Assembly: GCF_900114375.1 (NCBI RefSeq)
Contig: NZ_FOSV01000008.1
Location: 123,152-187,151, forward strand
From: Methylorubrum salsuginis
GTDB lineage: Bacteria; Pseudomonadota; Alphaproteobacteria; Rhizobiales; Beijerinckiaceae
Direction: 5' to 3'
DNA: 64,000 nt
Numbering within the stretch: position 1 is the stretch's first letter; each line of letters opens with the position of its first letter. The position numbers and the translations under genes were made by a program. Positions 35,365-48,738 of the stretch are shown piece after piece. The notes under the pieces were generated by a model. The model had not been told where the DNA came from. It was given only the letters and a program-made list of their open reading frames with translations, and did not search any database.

Positions 35365-36357
35365 ATGGCCGTTCTGGTCACCGGGGGCGCGGGTTATATC
35401 GGCAGCCACATGGTGCTGGCGCTGGTCGATGCCGGGCACGAGGAGGTGGTCGTGCTCGACGACCTCTCCACCGGCTTCGATTGGGCGCTCCCGCCGGAGG
35501 TGCGCCTCGTCGTCGGCGACGTGTCGGATCAGGCGCTCGTCACCGAGACGATCCTGCGCCACCGGATCGACGCCATTGCCCATTTCGCCGCCAAGATCGT
35601 GGTGCCGGATTCGGTGTCCGACCCGCTCGGCTACTACCTCGCCAACACGGTCAAGACCCGTGCGCTGATCGAGACCGCGGCGCGCACCGGGGTGAAGCAC
35701 TTCATCTTCTCCTCGACGGCGGCCGTCTACGGCGAGCCCGAGACCGTGCCGGTGCCGGAGACCCTCGCGACCAACCCGATCAACCCCTACGGCCGTTCCA
35801 AGCTGATGAGCGAGTGGATGCTGGCCGACGCGGCCAAGGCCCACGGCTTCTCTTACGTCGTGCTGCGCTACTTCAACGTCGCGGGCGCCGACCCGCGCGG
35901 GCGCACCGGCCAATCGACGCCCAACGCCACGCATCTGATCAAGGTCGCGACGCAGGCGGCCCTGGGCCAGCGCACGCATCTCGACGTCTACGGCACCGAT
36001 TATCCGACCCCCGACGGCTCGTGCCTGCGCGACTACATTCAGGTCACCGACCTCGCCGAGGCCCACATGGTGGCGCTGAACCACCTGCGCGGCGGCGGCG
36101 ACAGCCTGACCCTCAATTGCGGCTACGGCCGCGGCTACTCGGTTCTGGAAGTGATCGAGGTGGTCAAGCGCGTCTCCGGCCGCGATTTCGAGGTGCGGCT
36201 GTCCCCGCGCCGCCCCGGCGACCCGGCCCAGATCGTGGCGGGCGCCGACCGCATCCGCGCGGAACTCGGCTGGACCCCGAAGCACGACGACCTCGACGCC
36301 ATCGTGGCCCAGGCTTTGGCCTGGGAAGACGCCCTGGCCAAGCGGAACCGCCGATGA
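35365..36357 (+). CDS. galE: UDP-glucose 4-epimerase
   Basis: GalE interconverts UDP-glucose and UDP-galactose. The 330 residues show the NAD-binding GGAGYIGSH (7-15), FSSTAAVYGEPE, the YGRSK catalytic Tyr/Lys pair, RYFNVAGADP and RDYIQVTDLAEAH. The ATG at 35365 is preferred over an in-frame upstream start because GAGGGGAA precedes it and it begins exactly at the Rossmann strand. The stop overlaps the next ATG (ATGA), coupling it to the transglycosylase gene. Confidence 0.95.
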   Translation: MAVLVTGGAGYIGSHMVLALVDAGHEEVVVLDDLSTGFDWALPPEVRLVVGDVSDQALVTETILRHRIDAIAHFAAKIVVPDSVSDPLGYYLANTVKTRALIETAARTGVKHFIFSSTAAVYGEPETVPVPETLATNPINPYGRSKLMSEWMLADAAKAHGFSYVVLRYFNVAGADPRGRTGQSTPNATHLIKVATQAALGQRTHLDVYGTDYPTPDGSCLRDYIQVTDLAEAHMVALNHLRGGGDSLTLNCGYGRGYSVLEVIEVVKRVSGRDFEVRLSPRRPGDPAQIVAGADRIRAELGWTPKHDDLDAIVAQALAWEDALAKRNRR

Positions 36358-37535
36358 GGCGGCGCCTCGCCGCCCTCCTCGCCATCGTCCTCGTCGCCGC
36401 CGGTCCGGCGCGAGCGCAGGAGGGCGACTTTTCCGACTTCGTCGCCTTGCTGCGCCCGGAGGCCAAGGCGCGGGGTGTCTCCCAGAAGACCTTCGAAGCG
36501 GCGTTTGCCGGCATCACGGCGCCCGATCCGGAGGTGATCGCCCGCACCCGCCGCCAGAGCGAGTTCAGCCGCCCGACCTGGGACTACCTCGTCGGCGCGG
36601 TCTCGAGCGCGCGGATCGCCAAGGGCAAGGCACAAGCCGCACGCCTCTCGGCGACGCTCGCGGCGATCGAGGCGAAGACCGGCGTGCCGCGCGCCGTCGT
36701 GCTCGCCTTCTGGGGCGTCGAGTCGGATTTCGGCGCAAGTGCGGGCAACCTGTCGGTCGTGCGCTCGCTGGCGAGCCTCGCCTATGCCGGGCATCGCGGC
36801 CGGCTGTTTCGCGACGAACTGCTCGCCGCCCTCCAGATCCTCGAGAACGGCGACGTCGAGCCGGCGCGGATGGTCGGCTCCTGGGCCGGCGCCATGGGGC
36901 AGGTGCAGTTCCTGCCCTCGGTCTACCTGCGTGAGGCGGTGGATTTCGACGGCGACGGGCGGCGCGACATCTGGCGCTCGGAGGCCGACGCGCTCGCCTC
37001 CATCGCCCATTACCTGCGCTCGCTCGGCTGGAATCCGGCGCTCTCCTGGGGCTACGAGGTCACCCTGCCGAAGGATTTCGACCTGACGCGCTACCGCGGC
37101 CCGATTGCCGACTTCGCCGCCCGCGGCCTGCGCCGCACCGACGGCCAGCCGCTGCCCAGAACCGGCGAGGCGAGCCTGTTCCTGCCCGGAGGCCTCGGCG
37201 CCCCGGTCTTCCTCATCACCGAGAATTTCGAGGCGATCCGCGGCTACAACACCAGCGATTCCTACGCGCTGGCGGTCGGCCACCTCGCCGACCGGCTGGC
37301 GGGCGCTCCCGCACTCGCAGCCCCCTGGCCGAACGGGGCCGCCCGCCTCGACGGGCCGGGCCTCAAGCGGCTTCAGGCGGGGCTCGCCCGCAAGGGCTTC
37401 TATGACGGCGATCAGGACGGTCGGGCCGGGCCGAAGTTGCGCGAGGCCGTGCGTCGCTACCAGATCCGCGAGGGTCTGCCCGCCGACGGCTATGCCCGTC
37501 CGGCCCTGTTGGAGCGGCTGGAGGGGGGGCGCTGA
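36354..37535 (+). CDS. Lytic murein transglycosylase, MltB family, with PG-binding domain
   Basis: A 393-residue periplasmic muramidase that cleaves the MurNAc-GlcNAc bond with anhydro product. The signal peptide is RRRLAALLAIVLVAAGPARAQ. The SLT_2 domain (about 28-320) has catalytic Glu in AFWGVESDFGASAGNLSVV, plus SWAGAMGQVQFLPSVYL and NYAL-like YNTSDSYALAVGHL. A C-terminal peptidoglycan-binding domain (about 330-390; LKRLQAGLARKGFYDGDQDG) follows. No lipobox is seen, so it is probably soluble. It overlaps the galE stop by four bases. Confidence 0.92.
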   Translation: MRRRLAALLAIVLVAAGPARAQEGDFSDFVALLRPEAKARGVSQKTFEAAFAGITAPDPEVIARTRRQSEFSRPTWDYLVGAVSSARIAKGKAQAARLSATLAAIEAKTGVPRAVVLAFWGVESDFGASAGNLSVVRSLASLAYAGHRGRLFRDELLAALQILENGDVEPARMVGSWAGAMGQVQFLPSVYLREAVDFDGDGRRDIWRSEADALASIAHYLRSLGWNPALSWGYEVTLPKDFDLTRYRGPIADFAARGLRRTDGQPLPRTGEASLFLPGGLGAPVFLITENFEAIRGYNTSDSYALAVGHLADRLAGAPALAAPWPNGAARLDGPGLKRLQAGLARKGFYDGDQDGRAGPKLREAVRRYQIREGLPADGYARPALLERLEGGR

Positions 37536-37644
37536 GCGTGAAGTATCGGGGGGCTTCGACGCGGGCGCCTTCCCGCGCTATCCTGATCCCTTGCGACGGG
37601 AGCGGACGGCGTCCGGCCCGCGCATCATCGACCCGAGGTTTAGG

Positions 37645-39105
37645 ATGAACCGCCGCCCGAATGATCGCTCCGCGCTGCCCTGCGCCGCCGCGATCCTCGG
37701 CCTTCTCGCCTTCGCCGCCGGCCTCTCCGGACCCGCGCCCGCCCGGGCGCAGTGGGGCGACACCTACGACGCGCCGCCGCAAGATCCGTATTACGCCCCG
37801 CGCCGGCCACGCGGGGGCTACCGCGAAGACGGCTATGCCCGTCCCCAGCCCCGCCGCTACGTGCCGCCGCCGCAGCAGGAATCGCGCTCGTTCTACTGGC
37901 CGTGGGAAGACCAGCCGCGCAGCCAGCCGGCCCCTCAGCCGCCGCCCCAATCCGCCCCGGGGGGCGCCGCGCCCCAGCCGGGCTATGCCCGCCCCTCGCG
38001 CCCGCGCCCGCCCGCGGCGGCGAGCCGTCCCGACGAGGAGCGCGCCGCCGCCCGCGCCCGCCGCCGCCCGAGCCCGCCGCCCGCCGTGGCGCAGAGCCCC
38101 AAGCCCGCCGTGCCCAAGGCGGCCGCGACCACACAGGTCGCGGTGTTCGGCGACTCGCTGGCGAGCTATCTCGGCAAGGGCGTCGACGAGGCCTTTTCCG
38201 ACAGCGCCGACGTCGCGGTGATCGATCGCTCCAAGGGCGACAGCGGCCTCGTGCGCAAGGACGTGGTCGATTGGGCGAAGAGCGCCGAGGACTTCCTCAA
38301 GGCCAATCCCAAATTGTCCTACGCCCTGATGATGATCGGCGTGAACGACCGTCAGGCCATCCGCGACGGCGACCAGAGCGTAGAGGCCCTGTCCGACCGC
38401 TGGCGCGAACTCTACGCCGCCCGCGTCGATGCGGCGATCAAGCCCTTCATCGATGCCAAGGTGCCGCTGATCTGGGTCGGCCTGCCGCCGGTGCGCAGCG
38501 ACAGCCTCACCCGCGACTACGGCAGCATCAACGACCTCGTGCGCGAGCGGGTGCAGAAGGCCGGCCAGACCTATGTCGACATCTGGCAGGGCTTCGTCGA
38601 CGGCCGCAACCGCTTCACCGCCACCGGCCCCGACGTCGAGGGCCAGGAGGCGCGGCTGCGCACGGCCGACGGCATCCACTTCACCAGCGCGGGCGCCCGC
38701 AAGGTCGCCCACTTCGCCGATGTGGAACTGAAGCGCCTGATGGGCGCCCGCGGCGGCCAGCCCGCCGAGCAGCCCACGGCCCCGGTCGCCTCGACCAACC
38801 CCACCGACGCTGCACCGGCCCCCGGCGCCCCTGGCCTCGACGACACGGCCGCCATCGACCGCAAGATCACCGCGATGCTGCCGAGCCTGCCCGAGCCACC
38901 CGGCATCCCGACCCTCCCCGTCAAGCCGGCCGCCGGCCCCGTGATGCCCCTCGGTCGGGCCGAGATCGCCCCCGGTGGCACACTCTTGACCGGCCGCCCC
39001 TCCGAGGGCGACGCCACCGGCACCCGCGAGCGCAGCCTCCAGCGCGGCGCCGCCCCCCTGCCCCAGCCGGGCCGGGCGGACGATTTCCGGTGGCCGCCGG
39101 GGTGA
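37645..39105 (+). CDS. DUF459 SGNH-hydrolase with Pro-rich linker, secreted
   Basis: A 486-residue exported protein. After a signal peptide (about 1-36, ending ARAQ) comes a Pro/Arg/Tyr-rich segment to about residue 165. The SGNH-like domain (about 168-370) has VFGDSLASYLGKG (Ser block), MMIGVNDRQAI (block III Asn) and ADGIHFTSAGARKVAH (Asp/His block), so the catalytic residues are present. A second Pro-rich tail follows. DUF459 proteins sit in the alphaproteobacterial envelope; acyl-ester or O-acetyl removal from cell-wall or surface polysaccharide is an inference supported by the transglycosylase gene 109 bases upstream. ATG at 37645 follows TTTAGG. Confidence 0.85.
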   Translation: MNRRPNDRSALPCAAAILGLLAFAAGLSGPAPARAQWGDTYDAPPQDPYYAPRRPRGGYREDGYARPQPRRYVPPPQQESRSFYWPWEDQPRSQPAPQPPPQSAPGGAAPQPGYARPSRPRPPAAASRPDEERAAARARRRPSPPPAVAQSPKPAVPKAAATTQVAVFGDSLASYLGKGVDEAFSDSADVAVIDRSKGDSGLVRKDVVDWAKSAEDFLKANPKLSYALMMIGVNDRQAIRDGDQSVEALSDRWRELYAARVDAAIKPFIDAKVPLIWVGLPPVRSDSLTRDYGSINDLVRERVQKAGQTYVDIWQGFVDGRNRFTATGPDVEGQEARLRTADGIHFTSAGARKVAHFADVELKRLMGARGGQPAEQPTAPVASTNPTDAAPAPGAPGLDDTAAIDRKITAMLPSLPEPPGIPTLPVKPAAGPVMPLGRAEIAPGGTLLTGRPSEGDATGTRERSLQRGAAPLPQPGRADDFRWPPG

Positions 39106-39203
39106 GGTCACCGACGCGGAGACGTTGATCGCCTCGGGCTCAGCCGCGCGACGACGGAGTGGGCGGAAGCTGAGTCGCCTACGCATCTCGCGCCCGGACC
39201 GCG

Positions 39204-39240
39204 CAAAAAGAAAGGGCCGCCGCTTCGCAGCGACGGCCCC
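39204..39240 (-). terminator. Rho-independent terminator after gltD
   Basis: On the minus strand GGGGCCGTCGC, a short loop, and GCGGCGGCCC (one G-U pair) are followed by TTTCTTTTTGC. It lies 24 bases past the gltD stop. Confidence 0.88.
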
Positions 39241-39263
39241 GATCCTCTGCCAGAACGCTGCTC

Positions 39264-40697
39264 TCAGCGCGGCAGCACCGTCGAGCCCATCAGCGCCTCG
39301 TCGATGGAGCGGGCGGCTTGGCGGCCTTCGCGGATCGCCCAGACCACCAGCGACTGGCCGCGGCGCATGTCGCCCGCGACGTAGATCTTGTCCTTCGAGG
39401 TCAGATAGCTCTGGTCGTCGGCAACGACGTTGCCGCGCTTGTCCAGGGCGACGCCCGATTCCTCGACGAGACCCTTCCGGATCGAGCCGGCGAAGCCGAT
39501 CGCCATGAAGACGAGGTCGGCGGGCAGCACGAACTCCGAGCCTTCGACGGGCTGGCGCTTCTCGTCCACGCGGGCGCAGACCACGCCGGTGAGCTGGCCC
39601 TTGCGGTTGCCTTCCAGCCGCAGGGTCGCGGCCTGGAACTCGCGCTCGGCGCCCTCCGCCTGGCTCGACGAGGTGCGCATCTTGGTCGGCCAGTACGGCC
39701 ACACCGTCAGCTTGTCCTCGCGCTCCGGCGGGCGCGGGCGGATGTCGAGCTGCGTCACCGAAAGCGCGCCCTGGCGGAAGGCCGTGCCGACGCAGTCGGA
39801 GGCCGTGTCGCCGCCGCCGATGACCACGACATTCTTGCCGGCGGCGAGGATCGGCAGCTCGCCGTTGCCCGGCATCGGCTCGGCGCCGACCCGGCGGTTC
39901 GACTGCACGAGATAGGGCATGGCGTAGTGGACGCCGTCGAGCTCCTGGCCCGGCAGCTGCGGGTTGCGCGGGTCCTCGGCGCCGCCGCAGAACAGAACGG
40001 CGTCGAACTTGGCCGTCAGCTCTTCGAGGGGCACGTTGACGCCGATATTCGCCTTGTAATGGAAGACGACGCCCTCGGCTTCCATCTGCTTCACGCGCCG
40101 GTCGATGTGGCGCTTCTCCATCTTGAAGTCGGGAATGCCGTAGCGCAGCAAGCCGCCGGCCTTCGGCTCGCGCTCGTAGACATGCACGTCATGGCCGACG
40201 CGGGCGAGCTGCTGCGCCGCCGCCATGCCGGCGGGGCCGGATCCGATCACCGCCACGCGCTTGCCGGTGCGGGTCTCCGACGGCTCGGGCTTGACCCAGC
40301 CCATGTTCCAGGCGCGGTCGGCGATGGCCTGCTCGATCGTCTTGATCGCGACCGGCTGGTTCTCGAGGTTGAGCGTGCAGGCTTCCTCGCAGGGAGCCGG
40401 GCAGATGCGGCCGGTAAATTCCGGGAAGTTGTTGGTGGAGTGGAGGTTGCGCGCGGCCTCCTGCCAGTCCGACTGGAACACGAGGTCGTTCCAGTCCGGG
40501 ATCTGGTTGTGGACCGGGCAGCCGGTCGGCCCGTGGCAGAACGGGATGCCGCAATCCATGCAGCGCGCCGCCTGCTTCGACAGGTCGTGCTCGTCGAGCG
40601 GCAGCGTGAACTCGCGGAAGTGCCGCACGCGGTCGGCGGCGAGCTGATACTTCTGCTCCTGCCGGTCGTATTCGAGAAAGCCCGTGACCTTGCCCAT
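39264..40697 (-). CDS. gltD: Glutamate synthase small (beta) subunit
   Basis: GltD transfers electrons from NADPH via FAD and iron-sulfur clusters to GltB. The 477 residues contain two N-terminal Cys clusters (AARCMDCGIPFC and CPAPCEEACTLN), the FAD fold (VIGSGPAGMAAAQQLARVG) and NADPH fold (VVIGGGDTASDCVGTAFRQG), and end in VAGDMRRGQSLVVWAIREGRQAA. It is downstream of gltB on the same strand but separated from it by about 590 bases holding an AT-rich ORF, whereas gltB and gltD are normally close. A terminator follows. Confidence 0.96.
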   Translation of the reverse strand: MGKVTGFLEYDRQEQKYQLAADRVRHFREFTLPLDEHDLSKQAARCMDCGIPFCHGPTGCPVHNQIPDWNDLVFQSDWQEAARNLHSTNNFPEFTGRICPAPCEEACTLNLENQPVAIKTIEQAIADRAWNMGWVKPEPSETRTGKRVAVIGSGPAGMAAAQQLARVGHDVHVYEREPKAGGLLRYGIPDFKMEKRHIDRRVKQMEAEGVVFHYKANIGVNVPLEELTAKFDAVLFCGGAEDPRNPQLPGQELDGVHYAMPYLVQSNRRVGAEPMPGNGELPILAAGKNVVVIGGGDTASDCVGTAFRQGALSVTQLDIRPRPPEREDKLTVWPYWPTKMRTSSSQAEGAEREFQAATLRLEGNRKGQLTGVVCARVDEKRQPVEGSEFVLPADLVFMAIGFAGSIRKGLVEESGVALDKRGNVVADDQSYLTSKDKIYVAGDMRRGQSLVVWAIREGRQAARSIDEALMGSTVLPR

Positions 40698-40773
40698 CTG
40701 CCCGTCTCTCTTCTCAGTCCCTCACAGAGAGACTCTTCGCCCTAGCTCACCGACTGCCGGCATCATTGAAGCT

Positions 40774-40807
40774 GCGGGTCATAAACTCATCCCGCTGATA
40801 TTTTTTT
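40774..40807 (+). terminator. Orphan terminator-like hairpin in the AT-rich segment
   Basis: GCGGG and CCCGC enclose a 12-base AT-rich loop and are followed on the plus strand by TGATATTTTTTT. No plus-strand gene leads into it, so it may be a remnant brought in with the AT-rich segment. Confidence 0.35.
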
Positions 40808-40829
40808 GCATGATAATGATATGTAAAAA

Positions 40830-41282
40830 TTATTCACCGCCGGCAATCCGCCAGCCATTGACATCATTCCTCAAAACAAGCGTTTTTATCGCCAAATGGT
40901 CGTCTTTGATTTGGCCCTCAAACGACCACGGACGAAAAAATTCACAAACCTCTCCTTGATTAGCAACGGCTAGCTCCTGGCTTGAGCTGAGGCTCGAATT
41001 CTTATCGCCCCCAATAACTTCTATAATTAATATATTGTATTTATAATCAATATTGCTTCCCATAATGGCCCGATATTTGCTGTCTGTCGCAACGTGTGAA
41101 ATATATTTGGCTCTCACCACGACATCGGATGGTTTTAGCCGGTCGTCTTGCTCATTGAGGGGCCAATAGCGGTAACCCCGACACGCAGCGGCGCTCGACA
41201 TATCAAGAAGCAGACCACTCAAAAATAGGAAGGCTACTTGGGTTGCTCGATGCGTGCGAGCACGCTGGAGTCGGGGGTCCAT
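40830..41282 (-). CDS. AT-rich secreted hypothetical protein inserted in glt operon
   Basis: A 150-residue protein I do not recognise. The ATG lies two bases after the gltB stop. A likely signal peptide (about 12-34, TQVAFLFLSGLLLDMSSAAA) precedes C35, with no good lipobox. The mature part has two cysteines (ACRGYRYW near the start and EVCEFFRPW near 123) and a beta-rich look (KPSDVVVRAKYISHV, YKYNILIIEVIGG, HLAIKTLVLRNDVNGWRI). Codons are A/T-rich and the stop is TAA, unlike every neighbour. The AT-rich tract runs from about 40745 to 41245, interrupting gltB-gltD, which suggests acquired DNA. The pattern Cys after the signal, then a strand with SDVVVRAK, recalls small NTR/TIMP-like secreted inhibitors, but that is only a weak analogy. 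Confidence 0.65.
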   Translation of the reverse strand: MDPRLQRARTHRATQVAFLFLSGLLLDMSSAAACRGYRYWPLNEQDDRLKPSDVVVRAKYISHVATDSKYRAIMGSNIDYKYNILIIEVIGGDKNSSLSSSQELAVANQGEVCEFFRPWSFEGQIKDDHLAIKTLVLRNDVNGWRIAGGE

Positions 41283-41284
41283 TT

Positions 41285-45997
<4,713 letters not shown>

Positions 45998-46597
45998 CGT
46001 CCGCCAATCTCCGACCCTGCCCGCATGCGAGCATGTTTCGTGCCCGAACACCAACGGTGCCCGGGCCGCGCACTTCTTTAGCCGATCGGATCCTGTCGGG
46101 GTCTTCCTGCCGGAATCGCCCGCGAGACCCGCGGGCTGCAGCGTCCGGCTTCGCTCAGCCGTCGCTCGCCCGGATCGCCTTGACGGTCGCCGGTTTGTCA
46201 GCTCGTTCGGACGTCACGTCGATCACGTGAGGAATCCCCAAAGCTCGCCCGGCGGCCAGCGCGACAAATGGGACAGTGTTGCTGTCCTATAGGGGACGTT
46301 GCCAGATTTTAGGCCTTCCAGCAAGGGGCGCGGAGCCGCAGCCGCGCGCCTTTCAACCGCGCGCCGGAGCATGCCCCCAATTCGCCCGACGCGACCCTCG
46401 GGCGCGGGCTGACGAGCCGGCATCACCGAGCGCCGGATTCGCCGCTTCGCAATCTCGCCCCATTCGAAGGCTTCAACCTTGCGCGCCGGCACGGAGGGAA
46501 TGCGGGGAAGCGCGACCGCCCGTGACGCCGGGAGACCCGCGGCCAACAGCGGGCTCCCGGATATCCGTTTGTTCAGCTTCGATCTCGCGAGGTCCGC
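45998..46597. other. Divergent intergenic region gltB / PepSY-like gene
   Basis: No clear gene is seen in these 600 bases. It must hold the gltB promoter (leftward) and the promoter of the gene at 46598 (rightward). A 17-bp perfect inverted repeat lies at 46271-46287. A short minus-strand reading frame ending at about 46157 (possible GTG start near 46228, 23 codons) has coding-like G/C third positions but no proof of translation. Confidence 0.4.
46271..46287. promoter_or_regulatory. Inverted repeat GGACAG-N5-CTGTCC
   Basis: A perfect six-base dyad with a five-base spacer lies between the divergent gltB and PepSY-like genes, about 275 bases from the gltB start and 310 from the other. The size fits an operator for a dimeric regulator. 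It does not match the alphaproteobacterial LexA or NtrC patterns. Confidence 0.35.
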
Positions 46598-47602
46598 ATG
46601 GCTCCGAGCCGTCCCGTCTCCGGTCGTGCCGTGACGATGCTGCGCCGTGTCGGCGTCGCCGCCCTCCTTCTCGGCGCGGGCCTGCAAGGCGCGGCCGCCC
46701 AAGGTTACTCCTGGGGCTACGGCCCGGAGGAGGTCTACGGCGCGCCGCGGGCGGTCTACCGGGCCGAGCCGGCGCTCTCCCCGCGGGCGGTGGCCTACAG
46801 CCTTCAGGATCGCGGCTTCACCGAGGTCGGCCGCCCCCGCTTCGACGGGCGCGCCTATGTGGTCGACGCCACCGGCCCGCGCGGCGCGCGGCTGCGGCTC
46901 GTGGTCGATGCCCGCGACGGTGCCGTGATCGGCCGCGAGGTCGTCGGCGAGGCCTACTATCCCACCGCGATCCGCCCGCGCCCGGTCGCGCCGGGCTACG
47001 GCTGGACCGAGGAGGACGGCCGCTCCCGCCGCATCCGCGAGGCCGAGGCGTTGGTGCCGCCCGCCGACATCCCCTCCGCGGCGCCCGCCCCCACCTATCG
47101 CGGTCCCGCCCTCGGCGAGGGACGCGTCCGGACCGAGCGCGCCCCGTCGCGGCCCTCGCTGCCGCGCCAACAAGCGAATGCCGCGGATGCGGGCATCGCT
47201 CCGCAGATCGCCCCCGAGGCCAACCCCTACGGCCTCAACCCCGACGCCGCCCGTCCGGACGCCGCGCGCAAGACGGCGAAGGTCGCTCCGGCGGCCAGGC
47301 CTCCGGTCGCCCGCACCGCCCCGGCCGCCCCGGCGCCGAGCCTGCGACCGGCCGAGGCCGCCGCGCCCCGGGAGACGCCGACGGCCAAGGCGGATCGGAC
47401 GCCTGTGGACACCGCTCCCGCCAAAAGCGCGGAGCCGGCCGAGCCCACCCCTCCGGTCAAGACCGCCGAATCCAGCCCGGCGCTGGCGCCCGCGCCGAAG
47501 GACCGTTCGTGGCAGGATCCACCCGCCGACCGCAAACCCGTCCGGGTGATCGGCGGCGCGACGATCGTCCCCGGCGGCAGCAACGAGGCCGGGGCGAACT
47601 GA
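46598..47602 (+). CDS. Periplasmic PepSY-like protein with Pro/Ala-rich tail
   Basis: A 334-residue exported protein without assigned function. Residues about 14-35 (MLRRVGVAALLLGAGLQGAA) form a signal peptide; the ATG at 46637 would give a tidier one, but GCGAGG precedes the ATG at 46598. Residues about 60-115 (PRAVAYSLQDRGFTEVGRPR, then AYVVDATGPRGARLRLVVDA) look like a single PepSY-type strand-helix-strand unit. From about 150 on it is Pro/Ala/Lys-rich and probably disordered, ending in a conserved-looking VRVIGGATIVPGGSNEAG. Convergent with fdhD, with 17 bases between the stops. Confidence 0.75.
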   Translation: MAPSRPVSGRAVTMLRRVGVAALLLGAGLQGAAAQGYSWGYGPEEVYGAPRAVYRAEPALSPRAVAYSLQDRGFTEVGRPRFDGRAYVVDATGPRGARLRLVVDARDGAVIGREVVGEAYYPTAIRPRPVAPGYGWTEEDGRSRRIREAEALVPPADIPSAAPAPTYRGPALGEGRVRTERAPSRPSLPRQQANAADAGIAPQIAPEANPYGLNPDAARPDAARKTAKVAPAARPPVARTAPAAPAPSLRPAEAAAPRETPTAKADRTPVDTAPAKSAEPAEPTPPVKTAESSPALAPAPKDRSWQDPPADRKPVRVIGGATIVPGGSNEAGAN

Positions 47603-47619
47603 AGCGCGGCCGGGAGGGC

Positions 47620-48480
47620 TCAGCCCTCTTCGCCCGCCAGCACGAGGCGCTCGCGGCCGGAAAAGACCGTGAGGGTGTCGGAGCGGGCGATGGCGCACAG
47701 GGTCAGGCCGTGGCAGCGCGCCCGCTCGATGGCGAGCGAGGTCGGCGCCGAGATCGCCACCAGCACCGAGGCGCCGAGCACGGCGGCTTTCTCCGCCATC
47801 TCGAACGAGCAGCGGCTGGTGATGACGAGAAACCCATCGTCCGGCCGCACGCCCTCTCGCATCAGCGCGCCGATCAACTTATCCAACGCATTGTGGCGGC
47901 CGACATCCTCGCGCACGGCCGTGAGCGTGCCGTCGAGCCGGGCCCAGGCGGCGGCGTGAACCGCCCGAGTCTCCCGGTTGAGCGCCTGACGGTCGAAGAG
48001 CGCATCGAGCGCTGCCTGGATCGCCCGCAGGCCGACGCGCGGCCCGCCGAGAGCCGCATCCTCGCGCGTCTTCGCCATGGGCAGGGCGGACAGGTCGTCG
48101 ATGCCGCAGACGCCGCAGCCGGTGCGCCCGGAAATGGCGCGTTTGCGGGCCAGATGCTCGCGCAGGCGCCCCGGGGCGAGGTCGACGAGGAGCCGCAGGC
48201 CGCCCTCCCCCTCCTCGACCGACACGCCACGGATTTCGTCCGCCGTCTCGACCACGCCCTCGGTCAGGCTGAAGCCGTAGGCGAAATCGGTGAGGTCGCC
48301 GGGGGTCAGCATCATCACCGCGTAGGGCACGCTGCCGTAGATGACGTTGACCGGGGTCTCGACGGCGAGCGCCCGCGAATCGGCCCTCGGTTCGGGGGAA
48401 TCGTAGGCCACGACCAGCGTTCCGACCCGGACGGAGGTGGGGGGGAGGCCCGTATCCATGCCCGTTCCGCCCTGCCCCAT
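47620..48480 (-). CDS. fdhD: Formate dehydrogenase accessory sulfurtransferase
   Basis: FdhD delivers sulfur from IscS to the molybdenum cofactor of formate dehydrogenases. The 286 residues carry ETPVNVIYGSVPYAVMMLTP, the essential CxxC pair (C122, C125 in RTGCGVCGIDDL) and the conserved EDVGRHNALDKLIGALMREG and TSRCSFEMAEKAAVLGASVL. ATG 48480 is used; an in-frame ATG at 48459 is possible. No formate dehydrogenase operon adjoins it; the molybdopterin oxidoreductase at 2455-4617 is the only candidate client in this window. Confidence 0.95.
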   Translation of the reverse strand: MGQGGTGMDTGLPPTSVRVGTLVVAYDSPEPRADSRALAVETPVNVIYGSVPYAVMMLTPGDLTDFAYGFSLTEGVVETADEIRGVSVEEGEGGLRLLVDLAPGRLREHLARKRAISGRTGCGVCGIDDLSALPMAKTREDAALGGPRVGLRAIQAALDALFDRQALNRETRAVHAAAWARLDGTLTAVREDVGRHNALDKLIGALMREGVRPDDGFLVITSRCSFEMAEKAAVLGASVLVAISAPTSLAIERARCHGLTLCAIARSDTLTVFSGRERLVLAGEEG

Positions 48481-48738
48481 CGCCGCACCTTCAGATCCCG
48501 CCGGATGTCACCCCGGACCCATTGACCCGCGTCCAACGGACGCGAAGCGACGCCGTTGCGGTTGCGGTTTTACGATCAGTATGGTTCTACGTCGCGATCG
48601 CCCGTCCGGCAGCGCCAGGTCAAGCCGAACAACCGGCATGGCACGCCGGGATCGGGCCGCCCGAGGGATTTGCGATCAGGCTTCGTGAATTCAAGGGCTA
48701 AGAACTCAACAGGCACTTTGGGGAGCCAGGCGGGGAAC

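Noticed and set aside
46223..47698. Minus-strand frame of 491 codons opposite the PepSY-like gene.
   Set aside because: It is Gly/Arg-rich with no start context; the plus-strand gene has a signal peptide and a ribosome binding site.
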